64,000 nucleotides of DNA from NCBI RefSeq assembly GCF_000244875.1, contig NC_016791.1, forward strand, positions 4,097,001 to 4,161,000. The letters are read 5' to 3'. Below are positions 33,782 through 43,036 of the stretch, one piece after another. This stretch comes from Clostridium sp. BNL1100 (lineage in GTDB: Bacteria; Bacillota; Clostridia; Acetivibrionales; DSM-1351). Within the stretch, counting starts at the first letter, position 1, and each line of letters starts with the position of its first letter. The notes beneath the pieces were generated by a model. That model did not search any database and had not been told where the DNA came from. It was given only the letters and a program-made list of their open reading frames with translations. Both the position numbers and the translations under genes were made by a program.

Positions 33782-35320
33782 TTATGGTATTACATATTCT
33801 GCCTTCAGTTTAGCCATATCAATTTTCCCATTATCAGTAAGTTCAAAATTATCTTTTTGTATTAAAGTTGTTGGCAGCATATATTGAGGGAGACTTAGCC
33901 TTAAATCGTTAAGTATCCTCTGTTTTATTTGTGTAACGTCAATGAACTTTTCGGATGTTTTATAAAAAGCAATAATTATGTCCGCATTTATCTTATTCTT
34001 CGCAACCAAAACTGCGGACATTTCTATATACTGTAACCTGTTTAGTTGATTCCTTATCTCGCCCAATTCAACCCTGTTTCCATTTATTTTGACAAACTGG
34101 TCGTCTCTACCCAGATATACCAGCTCACCGTTTACATATTTAGCCTTATCCCCTGTTTTATAAAGAACCGGCGACTCATCCAAGTGATTCTGTAAAAAGG
34201 CTTCTCTGGTTTGCTCAGGTAGGTTTAAATAACCTTTTCCTACACATATACCCGAAATATATATTTCTCCTTCTACATCATTTGCAGTTATAACACGTTT
34301 ATTGGAATCTAATAAATAAACCCTCACATTGTCAACAGGCTCACCCAAGGACACATATTCGTCGCCATATGATATATCAAATTCTTTTGCTGTAACACAA
34401 ATAGACGTCTCTGTTGGCCCGTAAAAATTGTATAGTTTACACTCCGGCAGTACCTTCACAAATTTCTTAATACAAGTGGGAGTCAATTCCTCACCACTAC
34501 TTACTACTCTACGCAGTGAGCTTAGTGAAATATTTGGCATACTGCTGATTTTTTCAATAAAAATACTAAGAAGTGAAGGAACAAATTGGACTACTGAAAC
34601 TTTCTTTTGTATAATCAAGCTGGTTATAAATGATATATTTTTATATGAAGTATCCTTGGTAACAATTAATCTGGCTCCTGAAACCAAGGGCAGAAAAATC
34701 TCCCATAAGGATATATCAAAGCCAATAGGTGCTTTAAACAAGCAACATTGCTCCTCATCCATCTGAAAGTAATTTTTTTGCCACATTATTCGGTTAGAGA
34801 ATCCGGCCTGATGAATCAATACCCCTTTGGGAGAGCCACTTGAGCCGGATGTATACAATAAATAAGCCAAATCATCCTCAGTACCTTGATACTTCGGAAA
34901 ATCGACAACTTCAGATTCCTCAGCCGGTAAAGAAATTATTTTGACATTGCTTTGGAAAGGGTTTGCATTCGGCTCATCTGTTAATACAAAACTAATTTTT
35001 GCATCATCAACAATAAATTGAACCCTTTTTTCTGGATACTCCCGTGAAATTGGAACGTACACTCCTCCCAGTTTTAAAATTGCCAATAATGCATAAATGT
35101 AGTAATCGGATTTTTTTGCAAATAACCCGATAAAGTCCCCTTTTCTTGCACCATTTAAATATAGTTGGCAGGCTACCTGGTTAGCTTTATTATTTATGTC
35201 AGAGTATGTAAACTGCAGGTCATTAAACTCCAGACAAACTCGTTCTGGAAATGCCTGTACAGCGTTTTCAAACATATCTACAACCGTAGTAAAACCTTTT
35301 TGTGCTGGAGACGTTAGCAT
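33782..35320 (-). CDS. Stand-alone NRPS-type adenylation protein
   Basis: The 512-residue amino-acid-activating enzyme has core motifs in order: LKLGGVYVPI (A2), YTSGSSGSPKG (A3), FDIS (A4), NFYGPTE (A5), YKTGD (A7), GRDDQFVKINGNRVELGEI (A8) and NGKID (A10). The FDIS aspartate indicates an alpha-amino acid substrate. Read by eye against GrsA, the specificity code is about D-I-W-Q-V-S-F-I-C-K; I cannot assign an amino acid safely. It has no condensation, carrier or thioesterase domain, so it must load the free carrier protein at 36896. ATG 35320 is preferred over TTG 35326. Confidence 0.92.
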   Translation of the reverse strand: MLTSPAQKGFTTVVDMFENAVQAFPERVCLEFNDLQFTYSDINNKANQVACQLYLNGARKGDFIGLFAKKSDYYIYALLAILKLGGVYVPISREYPEKRVQFIVDDAKISFVLTDEPNANPFQSNVKIISLPAEESEVVDFPKYQGTEDDLAYLLYTSGSSGSPKGVLIHQAGFSNRIMWQKNYFQMDEEQCCLFKAPIGFDISLWEIFLPLVSGARLIVTKDTSYKNISFITSLIIQKKVSVVQFVPSLLSIFIEKISSMPNISLSSLRRVVSSGEELTPTCIKKFVKVLPECKLYNFYGPTETSICVTAKEFDISYGDEYVSLGEPVDNVRVYLLDSNKRVITANDVEGEIYISGICVGKGYLNLPEQTREAFLQNHLDESPVLYKTGDKAKYVNGELVYLGRDDQFVKINGNRVELGEIRNQLNRLQYIEMSAVLVAKNKINADIIIAFYKTSEKFIDVTQIKQRILNDLRLSLPQYMLPTTLIQKDNFELTDNGKIDMAKLKAEYVIP

Positions 35321-35362
35321 TGACAATTCCCACTTTCCATCTATGTCTATAATATTACACTA

Positions 35363-36796
35363 TTATTTTTTTCTCAGATTCTTACCCAACCTGACTTCGT
35401 TACCTATATTTTTCAAAATTGATTTAACTTCGTCCAATTCAAACCCCTGTGCCAGCATTTCAAATACATGATGAGTCTGTATCGTTTTAATCGTTGAATT
35501 TGTAATACGTTTAGGGAACTCATTACACAATTCTTCTGCCTTACTGTAATCCATTGTAGCATGGGACCATTGGTAATTATTTCCAACAAGGTTATAGGCT
35601 TCCTTTTGTTTTGAAATTGGTGTAGTAATGTCGTAATACCAAGGTACAACAGCATAGAAGTCAGGAGCAGCGTTATTTATGAAATTAATTGTATCGTTCA
35701 CGCTTTCCTCAGTCTCTCCCGGAAAGCCCACAAAGAAGAATCCCATTGTAGCAATACCATGTTTTTTTAGAATTGATATTCCTCTGGTCAGATCCTCGAC
35801 AGTGGTTTTTTTGTTCATCCTGTTAAGCATCTCCTGATTACCGGATTCCAACCCCAATATTACAGCGACACATCCTGTTTCCTTCATCAGCTGTGCCAGT
35901 TCATCAGTAATAAACTGACAGCGTACATATGAAAACCATTTAAAGTTATATTGATTTCTTTTCATCATAAGCAACATATCTTTAAACCGCTCTGTTGGTA
36001 CATTGAGATTATCATCAATAAAATGTACAATCTGCGTCTTTCCCATTTCATAGATCTGGTTTAATTCCTGCTCCACGTTATCAATTGTTCTGATTTGATG
36101 TTTTCCGCTATGAATTGGATAAGCACAGAAAGTACAGGAGTATGGACATGATATGGACGCTCTGATTGGAACTATCTTTAAATTTTGATCACCAAACAGC
36201 TTCCAATCCAAATTACAATCTTCTAAAGATTCATATTCAGTTTCGTTTTCATTCTTAATAAACTGGTTACCACTACGGAAAGTGATATTTTTTATATCTG
36301 ATAATTCCCTTTTGCCATTTAATGCCTCAAGGATTTCTATAAGCTTGTCTGCACCTGCATAAGAATTGAAATATATATCCGCACCAATTTTTTTATAAAG
36401 GAGCTGCAGTTCTCTCAGTGTAAACTGTTTGGTTTTTGCAACAATAAAAGGACCTCCAACAAATATAGTAGCCGAAGGTTTATACTTTTTAACAAATGCT
36501 GCTATTTTTTCAAGAGATTCAAAATCAGTAATATGCGTAGTTGAAATACCAACATACTTGTAATCATTAGTTGTTAATTTTTCTTTGAGTTCATCTTTAA
36601 AATCTTCAAATGAAGACAGGTAATCACATGTGTATCCGTTTCTTATAAGTTTTGTACCCAAATGTGCCAAAGCACCCGGGAATGAAACATTTAATTCAAC
36701 CTCTTTTTCATCATATACTCTTCCTATTCTTTCCAACTCTTTAGATACGTTGGAGCCTGTAAAGCTGATTAACAGAACATCATACATCTTATCCAT
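35363..36796 (-). CDS. Cobalamin-binding-domain radical SAM enzyme
   Basis: The 477-residue enzyme has an N-terminal Rossmann-like B12-type domain (residues ~1-160; VGISTTHITDFESL, IFVGGPFI) and a radical SAM core with SCPYSCTFC (CxxxCxxC) near residue 220 plus an Elp3-like region (VILGLESGNQEMLNRMNKKT; FFVGFPGETEESV). Class B enzymes of this kind methylate unreactive carbons or rearrange carbon chains. It sits between the adenylation and carrier protein genes, so a carrier-bound amino acid or the finished product is a plausible substrate (inference). ATG 36796 with AGGGGTG upstream is favoured over ATG 36844. Confidence 0.88.
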   Translation of the reverse strand: MDKMYDVLLISFTGSNVSKELERIGRVYDEKEVELNVSFPGALAHLGTKLIRNGYTCDYLSSFEDFKDELKEKLTTNDYKYVGISTTHITDFESLEKIAAFVKKYKPSATIFVGGPFIVAKTKQFTLRELQLLYKKIGADIYFNSYAGADKLIEILEALNGKRELSDIKNITFRSGNQFIKNENETEYESLEDCNLDWKLFGDQNLKIVPIRASISCPYSCTFCAYPIHSGKHQIRTIDNVEQELNQIYEMGKTQIVHFIDDNLNVPTERFKDMLLMMKRNQYNFKWFSYVRCQFITDELAQLMKETGCVAVILGLESGNQEMLNRMNKKTTVEDLTRGISILKKHGIATMGFFFVGFPGETEESVNDTINFINNAAPDFYAVVPWYYDITTPISKQKEAYNLVGNNYQWSHATMDYSKAEELCNEFPKRITNSTIKTIQTHHVFEMLAQGFELDEVKSILKNIGNEVRLGKNLRKK

Positions 36797-36895
36797 TGTC
36801 ACACCCACCCCTAACTTATTTTTAACTGTCTGGAAAAAGGCCATTCCCTTATCAGTGTCTTTTATTTTGGTATTATATTTTGTAGTTGAAACTAC

Positions 36896-37168
36896 TTATA
36901 TTTGCGCCCGGGATTTTACATAGGATATAAAGTCCTCTAGAGTTTTAAATGAAGATATAGCTAACATTTCATCATCAAATATAAAATTAAATGTCGTCTC
37001 CAGAGATGCACATATTTTAATAAAACTCATTGAGTCAATATTGATACTGCTTAAATCAAGGTCAGGTCTTATATCGCTGTAAAGCATATCTAAATTTGCT
37101 TCAATTGCCTTCTTGACCTCATTCTCTACAACATCCAATTTCTCATTTTTTTCAATTTGTTCATTCAT
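36896..37168 (-). CDS. Acyl/peptidyl carrier protein
   Basis: The 90-residue acidic four-helix protein has the phosphopantetheine site NIDSMSFIKI, in which the Ser of DSM receives the arm. ATG 37168 follows GGGGGAGA. It is the first gene of the minus-strand cluster. Together with the stand-alone adenylation enzyme it makes a minimal thiotemplate system. A phosphopantetheinyl transferase is not in the window and must be supplied elsewhere. Confidence 0.9.
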   Translation of the reverse strand: MNEQIEKNEKLDVVENEVKKAIEANLDMLYSDIRPDLDLSSINIDSMSFIKICASLETTFNFIFDDEMLAISSFKTLEDFISYVKSRAQI

Positions 37169-37363
37169 TATATCTCCCCCTATTATCAATTTTAAAAAAT
37201 ATATTTATAATTCAGCTCAGATTCTTTACCGGATATTCTTTTTATACAATATAAGTAAAGAATCGCTTCCATTTTACTAGTCAATATTCCATAACTTCCA
37301 AAATCCTACATAATGTAACTAATAACATTCTACACAAAAGAACAATTACTACCTTATTTTTTT

Positions 37364-37392
37364 ATATTATACATATTATTTCTATTTGTCAA
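37364..37392 (-). promoter_or_regulatory. Candidate promoter of the biosynthetic operon
   Basis: On the minus strand TTGACA (37387-37392) precedes TAATAT with 17-bp spacing, or TATAAT with 15-bp spacing. Confidence 0.5.
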
Positions 37393-37491
37393 TATTTTAC
37401 CAGAATATGCAATTATTTGGTACTATCTTGCCATGACATACCGAATACCTCAATTATGGTATTTACTATTTTATGTACTTTTTGTAAACTG

Positions 37492-37521
37492 TTGACATTA
37501 TAAAATGGTTTGGATTATAAT
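37492..37521 (+). promoter_or_regulatory. Promoter of the divergent BtrH-like gene
   Basis: TTGACA (37492-37497) and TATAAT (37516-37521) are 18 bp apart, about 190 nt before the start codon. Confidence 0.72.
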
Positions 37522-37709
37522 TAGGGCAAATTTGTTTTTTACCATTAGGAATTAATATTACGCCTTACCATTCCGGCTTGAATTTGTAAATAACCTCAAC
37601 TACCGTTATCAATTTCAAATTCATCCAGGTATCTGATTGCTCGTAGGGTAATCCTCGGAACACCGAAGTATCGGATTTTAAAAGATTGAGAATGGAGATG
37701 AAATGACAG

Positions 37710-38819
37710 GTGGAAATTGATGATTTGCCAAGGTTTAAAAAATATAGTTCTTCTAATAAAGAATTAAATGTTAAATTACAAAAAGAAATCACTACCTACC
37801 TAAATTACAGCTTGCCGTTATGCGCAATTCTTTGGGATAGAAAAAAGGAAAATTGGGCTTATGAGCATTTTACACAGCTCTATTGTATGAAGGATAAAAG
37901 TGGTTACTTATGGCTTGACTATCTGGAAGAGCTTCTATTTCCCCAAGATGTTTCCAACTACATATTTATCCCTTCAGATGATTTAAAAAATGTAAATGAT
38001 ATTATTTTCTTCATAAAGGAAAAAGTAAGCCTCGGCAATTGTCTGATGATTTTTTTAGATAAATATTATATCAGCAATTCAAGAAATTACCTAAAAAAAC
38101 ATGATATATTTCAAGCTTTTATATATGGGTACGATGATGTGTCAAATGAGCTCCTGGGAATCGGATTTCTGGATAATAACACATTTGATTATTTGCGTTA
38201 TTCTTATTCAGATGTGTTAGAAGCTTACACTTCATGTAGAAACGAATATGAGTCCTCTCCATTATGGGTCCGGTTATATGCGTGCGTTCTTATAAAAGTA
38301 AAAAACTTAGGTGAAGAACATAAGTGCAATTTTACTAAAATAATATCCGATATGAAAAATTATGTATCCTCCATTGGATGTGAATCCGACTTAAGATATG
38401 AAATAAAAATATGCCGAGGAACAAATGCTACATATGGAATAAATGTAATTAATGAAGTCATTGATCATTTGAAGCGATTATTAGATGATACTTGGACTAT
38501 AGATTATCGACAAATACATTTACTATATGAACATAAAAGGCTCATGAAAAAACGAATTGAGTTCCTTGGTCAAATATATGGTTTCAAGGATGAAAAATTT
38601 TGTAAGTCCCTATCAATATATACAAGTATAGAAAAAAGCTTTGAAACCGCTAAAGCAATTTATATGAAAAGCATTTTGGCTCAAACCAATTACAAAAGCA
38701 TTTATGGTTGTCTCAAAGACACTGATACCATTAAAAAGATTATAAGTATATATGAAAACGAAATACCCCGAGAAGGGGAAATATTAAACTATATTATATA
38801 TCGCTGTACAAACGGGTAA
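37710..38819 (+). CDS. BtrH/C39-like protein 2, divergent from the cluster
   Basis: The 369-residue protein is built like the cluster member at 31087-32154: an early LCAILWDR..W segment aligns with LMAILDSY..W, and NCLMIFLDKYYIS with QAFIYGYDDVSNELLGIGFL aligns with DFYIYIAVNRQDM and HNLIVYGYDSEKREFYLGDF. The helical C-terminal half also corresponds. Overall identity is low. An in-frame TGA lies two codons before GTG 37710, so this GTG is the first possible start; GGAG lies about 12 nt upstream. The role is unknown; acyl transfer from the carrier protein or self-protection are both open. Confidence 0.6.
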   Translation: MEIDDLPRFKKYSSSNKELNVKLQKEITTYLNYSLPLCAILWDRKKENWAYEHFTQLYCMKDKSGYLWLDYLEELLFPQDVSNYIFIPSDDLKNVNDIIFFIKEKVSLGNCLMIFLDKYYISNSRNYLKKHDIFQAFIYGYDDVSNELLGIGFLDNNTFDYLRYSYSDVLEAYTSCRNEYESSPLWVRLYACVLIKVKNLGEEHKCNFTKIISDMKNYVSSIGCESDLRYEIKICRGTNATYGINVINEVIDHLKRLLDDTWTIDYRQIHLLYEHKRLMKKRIEFLGQIYGFKDEKFCKSLSIYTSIEKSFETAKAIYMKSILAQTNYKSIYGCLKDTDTIKKIISIYENEIPREGEILNYIIYRCTNG

Positions 38820-38859
38820 TAGTAGGTTAATCAAATAAACACATTATTACATACAAATA

Positions 38860-38905
38860 TAAAGAAAAAGCATTGACTTTAACAGCCAGTCAATACTTTT
38901 CTTTA
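38860..38905. terminator. Bidirectional terminator between the BtrH-like gene and hcp
   Basis: A long stem of about 18 bp with one bulge (38860-38878 with 38888-38905) serves the two convergent genes. Confidence 0.8.
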
Positions 38906-38950
38906 CATGTCTATTATTACCTAATTCTGAGGAATTTTAAATCCTTCATA

Positions 38951-40654
38951 TTATGCTAAGAACATTTTAATATCTTCATCTACAGTTCCTATTCCTGCTA
39001 TTCCAAAATTCTCTACTAATACTTTAGCTACATTTGGTGATAAGAAGGCCGGAAGTGTTGGCCCCAGGTGAATATTCTTAACTCCAAGATATAATAAGGA
39101 TAATAATACTATTACAGCCTTTTGCTCATACCATGCAATATTATAGGATATTGGAAGCTTATTAACATCATCCAATCCAAATACTTCTTGAAGCTTTAAT
39201 GCAATTACAACTAATGAGTATGAATCATTACATTGCCCGGCGTCAAGTACTCTTGGAATTCCACCAATATCTCCAAGATTCAATTTATTATATTTATATT
39301 TTGCGCAACCAGCAGTTAATATAACTGTATCCTTTGGAAGCTTTTCTGCAAATTCAGTATAGTAGTTTCTTGATTTAGCTCTGCCATCGCAGCCAGCCAT
39401 TACAAAGAATCTCTTTATAGCCCCCGTCTTAACAGCATCTACTACCTTGTCAGCCAAAGCTAATACTTGGTTGTGAGCAAAGCCTCCTATGATTTCTCCC
39501 TTTTCAATTTCAGTTGGCGCCTTACACTTTTTAGCCATAGCAATTAATTCTGAGAAATCCTTATTTCCATTTTCATCTGCAACAATGTGTTTGCAGCCTG
39601 GTACACCAGTTGCTCCTGTTGTAAATAATCTATTCTTATATGAATCCTTCGGAGGAACAATACAGTTTGTAGTCATTAGAACTACTCCGTTGAATTTTTC
39701 AAATTCTTCTCCTTGCTTCCACCATGCATTACCGTAATTTCCTGCAAAGTGTGAATATTTCTTAAAAGCCGGATAATATTGTCCTGCCAGCATTTCACTG
39801 TGCGTATAAACATCTACTCCTGTTCCTTCTGTTTGCTCTAATAACATTTGAAGGTCTCTTAAATCATGTCCGGAAATTAATATTCCGGGGTTATTTCTAA
39901 CTCCAATATTAACTTTTGTAATCTCAGGATTTCCATAAGTTTCTGTGTTTGCTTTATCAAGTAATGCCATTGCAGAAACTCCATATTTTCCTGCTTCTAA
40001 TGCAAGCGCCACTAAATCCTCTGCAGATAATGAATTATCTAATGTTGCAGCCAAAGCTTTCGCCATAAATCCATGAACCTCTATATCATTGTATCCTAAG
40101 TTCATAGCGTGCTTCATATATGCTGATAAACCTTTCAGTCCATAGATTATAAGCTCTCTTAAGCTCCTTACATCTTCATTTTCAGTCGCCAATACTCCTA
40201 CTTTTTCAGCTTTTGCATCAAATTCACTTACATTATTAGCTGACCATACTGCTGCATCTGGAATAACTATTTCATTTGATGCCATTCCAAATAATTTTTT
40301 AAAGAAATTGCTTATACCTTTAGTTTCTCCTATTTGTCCGCCGGCCTTTACAACCTTACTTTTTAAATCTTCTCTTAAATTCAAAGTTTCCTTAACTCTT
40401 TCTATAAGTGCTTCTCTATCAAAGTTAGCATTTGTAATTGTTGAGAATAAGCTTTCAGTAATATATTTGTCTACATTGCCATCAACTACACCAACTTTTC
40501 TTCCTTCATTGCTTACTACTGCTAAGCCTTTAGTTACAAAAACTAATAAGTCCTGAGCTTTTGCTACGTCCGCAGTTTTACCGCAGACACCATTTACAGT
40601 ACACCCCTTACCACCCGCAGCTTCTTGACATTGATAACAAAACATATTTGACAT
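38951..40654 (-). CDS. hcp: Hydroxylamine reductase (hybrid-cluster protein)
   Basis: The 567-residue protein has an N-terminal cluster motif [20 protein letters not shown] that binds the cubane Fe-S cluster and later hybrid-cluster ligands ([11 protein letters not shown] region, [31 protein letters not shown]). Hcp reduces hydroxylamine and acts as an NO reductase or S-nitrosylase in anaerobes. AAGGAGGAT precedes the ATG. The usual partner hcr is not adjacent. There is a hairpin after the gene but no recognisable operator before it. Confidence 0.96.
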   Translation of the reverse strand: MSNMFCYQCQEAAGGKGCTVNGVCGKTADVAKAQDLLVFVTKGLAVVSNEGRKVGVVDGNVDKYITESLFSTITNANFDREALIERVKETLNLREDLKSKVVKAGGQIGETKGISNFFKKLFGMASNEIVIPDAAVWSANNVSEFDAKAEKVGVLATENEDVRSLRELIIYGLKGLSAYMKHAMNLGYNDIEVHGFMAKALAATLDNSLSAEDLVALALEAGKYGVSAMALLDKANTETYGNPEITKVNIGVRNNPGILISGHDLRDLQMLLEQTEGTGVDVYTHSEMLAGQYYPAFKKYSHFAGNYGNAWWKQGEEFEKFNGVVLMTTNCIVPPKDSYKNRLFTTGATGVPGCKHIVADENGNKDFSELIAMAKKCKAPTEIEKGEIIGGFAHNQVLALADKVVDAVKTGAIKRFFVMAGCDGRAKSRNYYTEFAEKLPKDTVILTAGCAKYKYNKLNLGDIGGIPRVLDAGQCNDSYSLVVIALKLQEVFGLDDVNKLPISYNIAWYEQKAVIVLLSLLYLGVKNIHLGPTLPAFLSPNVAKVLVENFGIAGIGTVDEDIKMFLA

Positions 40655-40888
40655 AACATCCTCCTTATAATAACGTTCATTTATTCATATATAATATTTA
40701 TAATTTTTTATTACTGCTTGCATTTTTCCATGAGTTAATTATATTAGTTTACAAAGATAAATTCGGTATCTGAGGATACAAAAAGTAGACCTTTTTGGAG
40801 AAATGTGTTCTTCAACAAAAGATATGGCGGGTAATGGTGATGGCATACATTGATTTTAATTGTGAAAAGTTATTGTGAATAAAAAAAT

Positions 40889-40915
40889 AAAAAGCCCTTT
40901 TATCAAGGACTTTTT
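40889..40915 (-). terminator. Terminator of the tRNA operon
   Basis: A 9-bp stem AAAAAGTCC/GGGCTTTTT (one G-U pair) is followed by a T run on the minus strand. Confidence 0.8.
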
Positions 40916-40919
40916 AATT

Positions 40920-40994
<75 letters not shown>

Positions 40995-41038
40995 ATCAAT
41001 ATTGAGACAGACCACGTAAGCAATCTGCCTCATTTGTT

Positions 41039-41113
41039 TGGAGCGGGTTACGAGATTTGAACTCGCGACTTTCACCTTGGCAAGGTGACACTCTACCGCT
41101 GAGTTAAACCCGC
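41039..41113 (-). tRNA. tRNA-Gly (anticodon GCC)
   Basis: The acceptor GCGGGTT pairs with AACCCGC. The anticodon loop TTGCCAA reads GCC, and CCA is encoded. Confidence 0.96.
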
Positions 41114-41152
41114 ATGTTAAACTGAAAAGCTTTTTGACTTATCAATTTAATT

Positions 41153-41228
41153 TGGTGCCCAGAGCCGGAATCGAACCAGCGACACGGGGATTTTCAGTCC
41201 CCTGCTCTACCGACTGAGCTATCTGGGC
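41153..41228 (-). tRNA. tRNA-Phe (anticodon GAA)
   Basis: The acceptor GCCCAGA pairs with TCTGGGC. The anticodon loop CTGAAAA reads GAA, and ACCA is encoded. Confidence 0.96.
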
Positions 41229-41232
41229 AAAT

Positions 41233-41309
41233 TGGCGACCCGGAACGGGCTCGAACCGTCGACCTCCAGCGTGACAGGCTGGCATTCTAACCAACTGAAC
41301 TACCGGGCC
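41233..41309 (-). tRNA. tRNA-Asp (anticodon GTC)
   Basis: The acceptor GGCCCGG pairs with CCGGGTC. The anticodon loop CTGTCAC reads GTC, and CCA is encoded. Confidence 0.96.
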
Positions 41310-41331
41310 AATTTGTATCTCTCACGGAAAA

Positions 41332-41407
41332 TGGTGGGAACTATAGGGCTCGAACCTATGACCCTCTGCTTGTAAGGCAGATGCTCTCCCAGCTGAGCTA
41401 AGCTCCC
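41332..41407 (-). tRNA. tRNA-Val (anticodon TAC)
   Basis: The acceptor GGGAGCT pairs with AGTTCCC, including a G-U pair. The anticodon loop CTTACAA reads TAC, and CCA is encoded. It is first in the five-tRNA operon. Confidence 0.95.
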
Positions 41408-41555
41408 AAGGTTATTTCCGTGAGCGACAATTGATAGTATACATTGCTTGCTTATTAAAGTCAACAAGTTTTTTGTCTTTTTTTTAAAAATATTTTAAAT
41501 ACACTTTAAAATACTCTATAAAGCTTAAAATATCAAGCTTTTATTAATTATATCA

Positions 41556-42431
41556 TTAAACATTTTCCTTTATAATATCCTCAATGTCCTGATGAGAAAA
41601 ATTGTATTTTGTATTGCAGAAATGGCATTGCAGCTCAGCACCTTTGCCATCTTCAAGTATCTCAAGCAAATCATTTTTACCGATACTTATTAGATTTCTC
41701 TCCATTCTTTCTCTTGAACAATTACACTTGAAACTACAAGGAACTGTTTCAACTATCTTGGGGTCCATGCCTTCTAAAAGCATATTCAATATCTCCTCAG
41801 GGGTTGTCCCTTCCGATATGAGTTTTGAAATAGGAGGAAAACCTATAAGGCGTTTTTCCAAGGCTGCAACTGTTTCTTCCTCTGCCCCGGGCATCATTTG
41901 TATTATAAATCCCCCTGAACTCGTTACTCCTGAAGAATCAATTAAAACGCCTAATGCTACCGTAGAAGGTACTTGTTCAGATGTTGCGAAGTAATATGTC
42001 AGGTCATCGGCTATTTCTCCTGAAACAAGCTGTGAAAGGCCAACATAAGGTTCCTTAAGACCCATATCCTTTATAACGTTAATATAACCTTCGCCCATTG
42101 CAGTTCTTATATCAAGCTTACCTCGTTCGTTAAGTGGAAGATAAACATTTGGATTATGCACATAACCTCTGACATTTGCCTTGGAATCAGATGCTACAAC
42201 TACTCCTCCCAACGGCCCGTCCCCTTTTATCTGTATGGTAAGCTTATCTTTTTCCCCTTTAAGCATCCTGGACATCATGCCCGCCGCTGTCAGTGTCCTC
42301 CCTAAAGCAGCTGTTGCTATGGGGGACAGTCCGTGTATATCAGAAGCCTGTCCAACCATTTCGGTAGTCATGGCCGCAAAAGCTCTCACCGTTCCCTGGG
42401 CAGCAGTTACCCTTACTATATAATCACCCAT
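41556..42431 (-). CDS. hslO: Redox-regulated chaperone Hsp33
   Basis: The 291-residue chaperone is activated by oxidation. The C-terminal zinc switch is clear: CNC near residue 238 and CHFC near residue 270, the CxC and CxxC pairs that form disulfides under oxidative stress. The N-terminal part (RVTAAQGTVRAFAAMTTEMV; GPLGGVVVASD) fits the substrate-binding domain. GGAGGATAT precedes the ATG. It stands alone downstream (on the minus strand) of the cold-shock gene hairpin. Confidence 0.96.
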   Translation of the reverse strand: MGDYIVRVTAAQGTVRAFAAMTTEMVGQASDIHGLSPIATAALGRTLTAAGMMSRMLKGEKDKLTIQIKGDGPLGGVVVASDSKANVRGYVHNPNVYLPLNERGKLDIRTAMGEGYINVIKDMGLKEPYVGLSQLVSGEIADDLTYYFATSEQVPSTVALGVLIDSSGVTSSGGFIIQMMPGAEEETVAALEKRLIGFPPISKLISEGTTPEEILNMLLEGMDPKIVETVPCSFKCNCSRERMERNLISIGKNDLLEILEDGKGAELQCHFCNTKYNFSHQDIEDIIKENV

Positions 42432-42518
42432 ATATCCTCCGTACTCTGTAGCTGTATTGTTACAGATTCCATAATATTTATTAAATGTGTGAACATAAAT
42501 GGCCCATATATATTGAAA

Positions 42519-42543
42519 GCCCCGATATCTATAATATCGGGGC
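42519..42543 (-). terminator. Hairpin downstream of the cold-shock gene
   Basis: A 10-bp perfect stem GCCCCGATAT/ATATCGGGGC has a short loop. The T run on the minus strand is short, so termination strength is uncertain. Confidence 0.7.
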
Positions 42544-42579
42544 GTTAATGGCTACTTCAGTATATAGTTAAAGCAATAA

Positions 42580-42780
42580 TTATGCTCTCTGAACGTTTGC
42601 AGCCTGAGGACCCTTAGCTCCTTCAACAACGTCAAATATTACTTCTGAGCCTTCCTCAAGTGTTTTGTATCCATCCATAGTGATTGCTGAAAAATGAACA
42701 AATACGTCATTTCCGCCATCTCTTTCGATAAATCCAAATCCTTTTTCAGCGTTGAACCACTTAACTCTACCTTTTTCCAT
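42580..42780 (-). CDS. Cold-shock protein (CspA/CspB family)
   Basis: The 66-residue OB-fold protein has RNP1 KGFGFIER and RNP2 DVFVHFSAI, the nucleic-acid-binding motifs of the family. It binds single-stranded RNA/DNA and acts as an RNA chaperone. AGGAGGAA precedes the ATG. The 5' leader contains a small hairpin GGCGA/TCGCC (42815-42830), which may matter for cold regulation. Confidence 0.96.
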   Translation of the reverse strand: MEKGRVKWFNAEKGFGFIERDGGNDVFVHFSAITMDGYKTLEEGSEVIFDVVEGAKGPQAANVQRA

Positions 42781-43036
42781 TATTAAATTCCTCCTGAATA
42801 TAACTAAACTGTGCGGCGAGCAATGTCGCCACTTTTTGATAACATATAGAAGTTTAACACATAAGACTTAAACTGTCAAATTATATTTAACTTATAATAT
42901 GCCATTTATAAATCTATTCACCCGATGAATTTGATTCAAGCTTATTTTTTCACTATTATCAGCATTTATTCTTCTTCTTCTTTGGAATCTCTTTCAAATT
43001 GAGAACGTAAATTCCAAACAATTTATGTAACACATT

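Larger units (their letters stand above)
37169..37709. other. Divergent control region of the biosynthetic cluster
   Basis: The 541-bp non-coding region lies between the carrier protein gene and the divergent BtrH-like gene. It holds two outward promoters (37364-37392 minus; 37492-37521 plus). The plus leader is about 185 nt and G+C-richer near 37630-37680 with possible folding, but I recognise no riboswitch class. Confidence 0.55.

Noticed and set aside
35363-36796. Radical SAM enzyme as a RiPP maturase
   Set aside because: No precursor-peptide ORF with a sensible start and leader was seen in the adjacent gaps, and no SPASM-type Cys-rich C-terminus is visible; a carrier-protein or small-molecule substrate fits the neighbours better.
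42781-43036. Possible small gene between the cold-shock and methyltransferase genes
   Set aside because: Only very short frames without ribosome sites occur; the leader hairpin of the cold-shock gene explains part of the region.
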